A stretch of 64,000 bases of DNA from Dehalococcoidia bacterium (GTDB taxonomy: Bacteria; Chloroflexota; Dehalococcoidia; Tepidiformales; Tepidiformaceae): the NCBI GenBank assembly GCA_020432045.1, contig JAGQHB010000043.1, positions 1-64,000 on the forward strand, written 5' to 3'. This document shows, piece by piece, positions 59,652 through 64,000 of this stretch (its first letter is position 1; each line of letters opens with the position of its first letter). The notes beneath the pieces are model-generated. The model ran no database searches. It was not told the origin of the DNA and saw only the letters and a program-made list of their open reading frames with translations. The position numbers and the translations under genes are program-made.

Positions 59652-59687
59652 GGGTGGAGCTGGCGGAGGGAGGTGCCAGCCCCACCC
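59652..59687. terminator. Hairpin between nosZ and nosL (13-base arms, one mismatch)
   Basis: GGGTGG-A-GCTGGC (59652-59664) pairs with GCCAGC-C-CCACCC (59675-59687) around 10 bases. It begins 17 bases after the nosZ stop on the minus strand. No T-run follows, so it may partly stop transcription or protect the nosZ message, giving more NosZ than maturation proteins. Confidence 0.55.
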
Positions 59688-59703
59688 GGGCCTTTTCGGG
59701 CGG

Positions 59704-61743
59704 CTAGGCTGAGACCAGCATCCAGCCCTGCATCTCAAGGTGGAGCGCCGAGCAGAACTCGGTGCAGTACATGGCGTAGGAGCCCTCGGCATCCGCAGCG
59801 AACTCAACGTTCGCCACTTCGCCTGGATCGAGGCTGATGTTGACGTTGTAGCGAGGGATGGCGAATCCGTGCGTCGCGTCCGGCGTCTTTTCGATGTTGG
59901 TGATGTGGAGGACGACCTTGTCGCCCTTGTTCGCGCGGATGATATCGGGCTTGAACTGGCTGCGTTTCACCGACATCCAGACTTCGACCGTATTGCCGTT
60001 TCGCTCGGACCGCTCCTGGCCGGCCTCGACGGCTTCCGGGTCGGGCTTCATGGTCATGGGGTTGGTGCCAGGCGGGTACACATTCCAGGCTTTGATGCGG
60101 TCAGCCTTCATTCCCTGGACGTAATGGGGTTCGCCGACGCCGATCGGCGTGTCGGAAAGGACGTCCATCTTTTCGCCTGTGAGATCGACTAACTGGAAGT
60201 TCTGTGGATGCAACGTGCCGATGGCCGGGAACCTGTCGATCGACCACTTATTAAGCGATACGAGGTACTTACCATCGGGCTTAACCGTATCGCCTTCCAT
60301 CGTCACGAGGTGGCCGATGTTGTAGTTGACCTTGAGCTTGTCGACGAGCTGGAAGGCCGCGTCACCCTTGAAGTAGGGTTCGCCGAGCGACCATTTTGCC
60401 ACGGCACTATCGAGGAAGAGGCTGGTGTAGCCGTGGCCCTCGGCGTCGTACTGGGTGTGCAGCGGCCCGAGACCAACTTCGACACGACCGGCGACGATGG
60501 AGTCGAATTTGAGGATAGGGACACCGTACTGGTCGTTCCTCTCGAAATCCTTGGCTTCGATGGCAGCCTTGACCTTGGTGAACGAGTAGATGGTTACGTG
60601 TGGGTCGAGCTTGCCAGAAACCGTGAGGTACTCGCCGTTGGGAGCAACGTCGACGCCGTGAGGGCTCTTGGGCTCGGGGGCCAGAAAGAGGATGCCTTCG
60701 GAAACGGCCGTTTCGAGTTTGATGACCCTGACGCCGTTGATCGTCGTGGTCTTCCCGGCCTTGACGACTTCCTCAGCCTTCTTCCAGTTGATGATGTGCA
60801 TCATGTCGAAGTCGTTCTGGGAGGCACCAACTTCGAGCGGTTGGCCACCTTCGTTGTTGCCTCCGACGGCCATCTCCGAGTTGTAGGAGTTGATGAACAC
60901 CCAACCATCACTGACGAGCTTGCCGGAATCGGCGAGGTCCTGCGTGTAAGGTGGAAGCTCGACCTGGAAGCTACGGTCGAGCTCCATCTGCCCGGTCTCC
61001 TGGTTGATCGCCAGGAATGTTGAATAGCCGCGCATGATATCGGGGAACTTGGTGAGCGCGTCCGTCGCGCGGGAGCGGTCGGTGAGCGTCGGCGTCATCG
61101 TTGAGATGTGGACGTACTCGCTGTTCTGGGTAACGAAGCAGCCGCCATGCGATGAGTCCAGGTTCGGTACGTCGAGCACCTGCTTCGTCTTGAAGTCGCG
61201 GAGGTCGACCATGCCGATCCGGCCGTTGGCGCGGTCGTTTATATAAAGGAAGCGCCCGTCGTATTCGCCGCCGGTCTCACTCAGTGCAGGGTGATGAGTA
61301 TCGCCCCAGGTAAGCGTGTTGCGCGCTTTGGAGATACCACCGCCAGCGGGCGTTGTGCCGCCGGTGATGAGAACATCAGCGTCGGACCCATAGCCGTAGC
61401 CCTGCCACGGTTCCGGTGTGAACACGCCGATGACCTTCATGATCTTCATCGAGGGCACACCCATGACCAGCACCTGACCGCTGTGGCCGCCAGAGCAGAA
61501 GAGCATATGGGTGTCCATGTCTGGCCTGCCGGGCGGGACGAACGTCTTGACGGCCCTGGTTACGTCGTCGGGGCTGAGACCGCGCTCGTCGGCGACCTTC
61601 TGTGCCTGGCCGGAAAGGCCACTCGCCCCACCGCCACCACCGCTATCGTCACCGAGGGCGACTTTGCCGACGACACCGCCGACAACAAGGCCGGCTCCGC
61701 CGACCGTTGCACCCTGGATTAGCTCTCGTCTCGTGATTGCCAT
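59704..61743 (-). CDS. nosZ: Nitrous-oxide reductase NosZ
   Basis: This 679-residue enzyme reduces N2O to N2. ATG 61743 has GAGGAGAGG upstream and gives a twin-arginine signal (MAITRRELIQGATVGGAGLV). The seven-bladed propeller binds CuZ through histidines seen in LFCSGGHSG, WGDTHHPALSETGGEYDG, DSSHGG, SPHGVDVAPNG and GPLHTQYD. The C-terminal cupredoxin holds CuA: His in DATHGFAIPRYN and the motif YCTEFCSALHLEMQGWML. The nos cluster has no nosR or nosX in this window, typical of clade II, yet clade II enzymes mostly use Sec signals, so the Tat signal is notable. It follows the cupredoxin lipoprotein gene. Confidence 0.95.
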   Translation of the reverse strand: MAITRRELIQGATVGGAGLVVGGVVGKVALGDDSGGGGGASGLSGQAQKVADERGLSPDDVTRAVKTFVPPGRPDMDTHMLFCSGGHSGQVLVMGVPSMKIMKVIGVFTPEPWQGYGYGSDADVLITGGTTPAGGGISKARNTLTWGDTHHPALSETGGEYDGRFLYINDRANGRIGMVDLRDFKTKQVLDVPNLDSSHGGCFVTQNSEYVHISTMTPTLTDRSRATDALTKFPDIMRGYSTFLAINQETGQMELDRSFQVELPPYTQDLADSGKLVSDGWVFINSYNSEMAVGGNNEGGQPLEVGASQNDFDMMHIINWKKAEEVVKAGKTTTINGVRVIKLETAVSEGILFLAPEPKSPHGVDVAPNGEYLTVSGKLDPHVTIYSFTKVKAAIEAKDFERNDQYGVPILKFDSIVAGRVEVGLGPLHTQYDAEGHGYTSLFLDSAVAKWSLGEPYFKGDAAFQLVDKLKVNYNIGHLVTMEGDTVKPDGKYLVSLNKWSIDRFPAIGTLHPQNFQLVDLTGEKMDVLSDTPIGVGEPHYVQGMKADRIKAWNVYPPGTNPMTMKPDPEAVEAGQERSERNGNTVEVWMSVKRSQFKPDIIRANKGDKVVLHITNIEKTPDATHGFAIPRYNVNISLDPGEVANVEFAADAEGSYAMYCTEFCSALHLEMQGWMLVSA

Positions 61744-61823
61744 ATCCCAGTCCTCTCCTCTACCCCACGTGGTTGCCCGCCTCAAATTGCGGGCGAAAGT
61801 GCAGACGTATTGCAGCGCGTGCG

Positions 61824-62276
61824 TTACTTGGCGGTGATCGTCCCTACCATGTCGGGCACGTGGTAGTCGCACTGGAAGTCGTACTTCCCGGCCTTGCTGA
61901 ACTTCACGGTGAAGGAGTCGTCCTTGCCGGGCTGGACGAGTGCTTCGCTGCTGAAATCCTTGCCCTCGGCCTTTTCACTAAGGACGTGCATGTTGTGGAC
62001 GGCGGCGCCTTCGTTCTTAACCTCGATCTTCACTTCTTTCCCGACCGGGACGGTGATGTCCTTGGGCGTGAAGACATTGTCGGTCATGACGATGGTGATC
62101 TCTTCGGTAGCCCCGCCGTTGTCGCCTGAGGCCGTGGTTGCGGCGCCGGTTTTTCCGGCCGCGGTGGCGGTCGAATCGCCGCCGTCGTCATCATCGCCGC
62201 CACAGGCGACGAGGCCGGTGGTCAGCAAAGCACCGAGTGCGATTGCCACCAAGAGACCGTGCTTTCGAAATTCCAT
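61824..62276 (-). CDS. Cupredoxin lipoprotein, first gene of the nos operon
   Basis: This 150-residue protein has a lipoprotein signal with lipobox LTTGLVAC, an Asp/Gly/Thr-rich linker and a cupredoxin domain (ITIVMTDNVFTPKDITVPVG). Copper ligands are His in AAVHNMHV and Cys/His/Met in FQCDYHVPDMVG. It is likely the periplasmic electron donor to NosZ or a copper store. ATG 62276 has AGGGGGGAA upstream. A perfect CRP-like box lies 70 bases upstream. It is divergent from the Crp-type regulator gene. Confidence 0.88.
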   Translation of the reverse strand: MEFRKHGLLVAIALGALLTTGLVACGGDDDDGGDSTATAAGKTGAATTASGDNGGATEEITIVMTDNVFTPKDITVPVGKEVKIEVKNEGAAVHNMHVLSEKAEGKDFSSEALVQPGKDDSFTVKFSKAGKYDFQCDYHVPDMVGTITAK

Positions 62277-62345
62277 GTTTCCCCCTTCGTCCCGACGTTG
62301 CGGGTTCCTTGCCACCCAATCCTTTACGGGGGCGTGGCGAAGAGC

Positions 62346-62361
62346 TGTGATTTTTCTCACA
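62346..62361. promoter_or_regulatory. Perfect CRP-like box between the nos operon and the Crp-type regulator
   Basis: TGTGA-TTTTTC-TCACA (62346-62361) is an exact TGTGA-N6-TCACA dyad. It is 69 bases from the cupredoxin start (minus) and 79 bases from the regulator start (plus). On the minus strand a -10-like TAAAGG (62326-62321) is centred 30 bases beyond the box, fitting direct activation of the nos operon. The site could also control the regulator gene itself. Confidence 0.75.
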
Positions 62362-62440
62362 AGCGACGGGTTGGAATGCGAGACAGGCGGGGGCGAAGGG
62401 TGGATTTCGCTTCCTGTTGGCGAGATGCCAAACTGACGGC

Positions 62441-63124
62441 ATGTCTGTTGCGAGCCCGGAGGATATCCGGCTGATCCCATACCTCAGTTCGCTTTCCGAC
62501 GACGAGTCGGAGGCGTTGGCTCGCGAGCTGCCGGTGACCACGTATAGCCCGCGCGAGATGGTGCTGCACCAGGGCGAGCCGGTCGCCGGGGTGTACGTCA
62601 CGGTGGCTGGCCGCGCGCGCCTGTTCGTGACGAGCGGAGATGGAAAGGAACAAACCCTGCGCATCCTCACTCGCGGAGATACGTTCGCGGAGGTACCGGT
62701 ATTTGACGGCGGGGACTCACCGGCGACAGTTGAGGCACTCGACCATTTCGAAGTGATCGTCATTTCGCGAGAACGGCTCCGGGCGCTGATACGGACCCAT
62801 CCCGATGTCGCGGACGCGGTGCTTCAGCACTTCGCGCGCCGCCTCCGAGGGTTCACAGCGATCATCGAGCAGGTGAGTTTGCAGTCGGTGACATCGAGGC
62901 TCGCCCGGTACCTCTACCAAACGGCGAAGGTTGAGGGTACGCGATCGGGATCGACGATCATCGTCCAGCGGGAAGTGACGGTGCATGACCTCGCGACGAT
63001 CGTGGGTTCGGTACGCGAGGTCGTAACGCGATACCTGAAGGAGTTCGAATCGCAGGGGATTCTGACGATTTCGCGGCGTGAGTTCGTCATCCACGATATG
63101 GGAGCACTCGAGGTGCTGCTCTAG
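62441..63124 (+). CDS. Crp/Fnr-family regulator without cysteines
   Basis: This 227-residue protein has a cyclic-nucleotide-type sensor domain (about 1-125; VLHQGEPVAGVYVTVAGRAR, GDTFAEVPVFDGG), a dimerisation helix (FARRLRGFTAIIEQVSLQSV) and a winged helix (VHDLATIVGSVREVVTRYLK). The recognition helix carries R-E-x-x-x-R in the positions of CRP Arg180, Glu181 and Arg185, which predicts a TGTGA half site. No cysteine is present, so it is not an Fe-S FNR; a DNR-like heme/NO sensor or another ligand is possible. ATG 62441 has no clear ribosome site. Its stop overlaps the convergent MIP18-type gene by 4 bases. Confidence 0.92.
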   Translation: MSVASPEDIRLIPYLSSLSDDESEALARELPVTTYSPREMVLHQGEPVAGVYVTVAGRARLFVTSGDGKEQTLRILTRGDTFAEVPVFDGGDSPATVEALDHFEVIVISRERLRALIRTHPDVADAVLQHFARRLRGFTAIIEQVSLQSVTSRLARYLYQTAKVEGTRSGSTIIVQREVTVHDLATIVGSVREVVTRYLKEFESQGILTISRREFVIHDMGALEVLL

Positions 63125-63429
63125 GCGGCCGGGGGCAGGCCAAGCATGTCGCGGCCCAACTCTGAGATCATCGCCGGCGACCAGCGTGGCTCGAACGTGT
63201 ACTCGACCGACACATGGTGATCTGGCCAGCCGCTTGCGAGGCAGGCGCGGGCTGCTGCCAACATGATGTCACCCATCGGACAGTGGTCGGATGTGGTGGT
63301 CATGCTCACGTGGAGGTGCCCGCCCTCAGCGAGGATCTCGTAGACCAGGCCGAGTTCGACGACGTCGATGCCCAACTCAGGGTCGACGACGCTGTGGAGT
63401 TTGTTCGCTACTTCCGCTGCAATCGTCAT
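63121..63429 (-). CDS. MIP18/PaaD-type Fe-S assembly factor (DUF59)
   Basis: This 102-residue protein has the DUF59 pattern: HSVVDPELGIDVVELGLVYE and the conserved region TTSDHCPMGD with the reactive Cys, followed by VEYTFEPRWSPAMISELG. Such proteins help build or deliver Fe-S clusters or act in similar maturation roles. ATG 63429 has AAAGG upstream and overlaps the stop of the membrane-protein gene (ATGA), so both are one operon. Position beside nitrogen-oxide respiration genes suggests a role in maturing one of those enzymes. Confidence 0.9.
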   Translation of the reverse strand: MTIAAEVANKLHSVVDPELGIDVVELGLVYEILAEGGHLHVSMTTTSDHCPMGDIMLAAARACLASGWPDHHVSVEYTFEPRWSPAMISELGRDMLGLPPAA

Positions 63430-64000
63430 GTCGTTGCCTTTCTGGCGCCAATTGGCTGGCGGGTGGAGTGCGCGGGCAGGAGTGACCACCAGAGCGCACC
63501 CGTGAGGCTCACGCCCCCGGCGGCAAAGATGACTCCGCCAGCCCGAATGAAGAGGAGTGATCCGGCCAGTGACCCGGCAGCCACGGTGTAGCTGCCGAGG
63601 ACGATGAGGCCGAGGGCGAGGTGTTGGAGCCTGACGTTCACCAGATCGGAAATGACCGGCACGGGTGCCTTGCCCGCAAGGCGCTGGTAGCGATGGATCC
63701 AGATAAGAAAGGGAACGATCTTCAGGCTATTTCCTACCAGCGTCGCGCCGACAAAGCCGCCGAGGAGTAGAGCACCGTAGGCGAGGAGCCACCGGGCAGG
63801 TTCGGCATCATTGGTGAAGGGCGTCCCGATTGCTGCTCCGACACCGACGACAGCGGCGAGAAGGAGGCAGGGCAACGCAGCCATCGTGGCACGGCCATGG
63901 ATATCGAGCTTCCGCCGGCTGCGCCTGCGAAAGCCGCGCACGATGCCGAACGCCCAGACCGCGGGCCCCACCGTGAGGACAAGTGCCAGGAGCACGCGCA
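63426..64000 (-). CDS. Polytopic membrane protein, 5' end beyond the window
   Basis: The frame is open to the window edge, so 191 or more residues are visible and the N-terminus is unknown (GTG 63995 is only an internal candidate). At least five hydrophobic helices can be seen. The segment NSLKIVPFLIWIHRYQRLAG is conserved-looking, with a His and aromatic residues at a membrane border, and PVPVISDLVNVRLQHLAL follows. I do not recognise the family with confidence; it may be the C-terminal part of a larger polytopic protein of nitrogen-oxide clusters. It is coupled to the Fe-S assembly gene. Confidence 0.65.
   Translation of the reverse strand, partial: RVLLALVLTVGPAVWAFGIVRGFRRRSRRKLDIHGRATMAALPCLLLAAVVGVGAAIGTPFTNDAEPARWLLAYGALLLGGFVGATLVGNSLKIVPFLIWIHRYQRLAGKAPVPVISDLVNVRLQHLALGLIVLGSYTVAAGSLAGSLLFIRAGGVIFAAGGVSLTGALWWSLLPAHSTRQPIGARKATT

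Noticed and set aside
1-64000. CRISPR arrays, insertion sequences, integrases, rRNA and tRNA genes
   Set aside because: Reading through the window I saw no regularly spaced direct repeats, no transposase or integrase frame, and no convincing tRNA or rRNA segment.

Overview
The window is a high-GC, gene-dense stretch of bacterial chromosome with short intergenic gaps, frequent ATGA/TGATG stop-start overlaps, and GGAGG-type ribosome sites before ATG, GTG and some TTG starts. No rRNA, tRNA, CRISPR array, transposase or phage gene was seen. Tandem CaiB-type CoA transferases, acyl-CoA dehydrogenases, an LLM flavin oxidoreductase and a nos cluster of the NosR-less type together point to a member of the Chloroflexota (Dehalococcoidia-like). 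That is an inference from gene content, not from a marker gene.

Left part (1-16.7 kb). Scattered acyl-CoA and redox genes flank a compact leftward envelope module at 7.6-12.4 kb. It holds a TasA-like protein, a second secreted protein with the same type of signal region, an ER/SipW-type signal peptidase, a cupredoxin-CHRD membrane-anchored protein, an ECF sigma factor and its RskA-like anti-sigma factor. A 540-residue secreted protein at 4.5-6.1 kb carries a threefold internal repeat that I cannot assign to a family.

Middle (15.5-46 kb). At 16829-17830 a peroxiredoxin-DsbD-alpha fusion has an in-frame TGA exactly where the peroxidatic cysteine is expected (WUPFC), followed by a compact SECIS-like hairpin, so it is a strong selenoprotein candidate. 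One kilobase away a small AsnC-domain gene has another in-frame TGA. The rest comprises two phosphoesterases, a tandem CoA transferase next to a single-chain biotin-dependent acyl-CoA carboxylase, a histidine kinase/response regulator pair, Kup, an H+-pyrophosphatase, a family I CoA transferase, a transglutaminase homologue lacking the usual histidine, a large winged-helix/NTPase regulator, OsmC, a flavin monooxygenase, a PAC2 protein and an esterase.

Right part (46.3-64 kb) is a nitrogen-oxide respiration island on the minus strand. One operon encodes MobB-FmdE, a Tat-exported molybdopterin alpha subunit, an uncharacterised 90-residue protein, a four-cluster Fe-S beta subunit, a TorD-type chaperone, a heme-b gamma subunit and a polytopic membrane protein. 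Its A and B subunits resemble the periplasmic nitrite oxidoreductase/nitrate reductase lineage. The second operon encodes a cupredoxin lipoprotein, NosZ, NosL, a NosD with an extra membrane domain, NosF and NosY. A divergent Crp-type regulator with a CRP-like recognition helix (R-E-x-x-x-R) sits beside the nos operon, and near-perfect TGTGA-N6-TCACA boxes stand in front of both operons, suggesting one regulon. The window ends in an Fe-S assembly (MIP18-type) gene and a truncated membrane protein gene.
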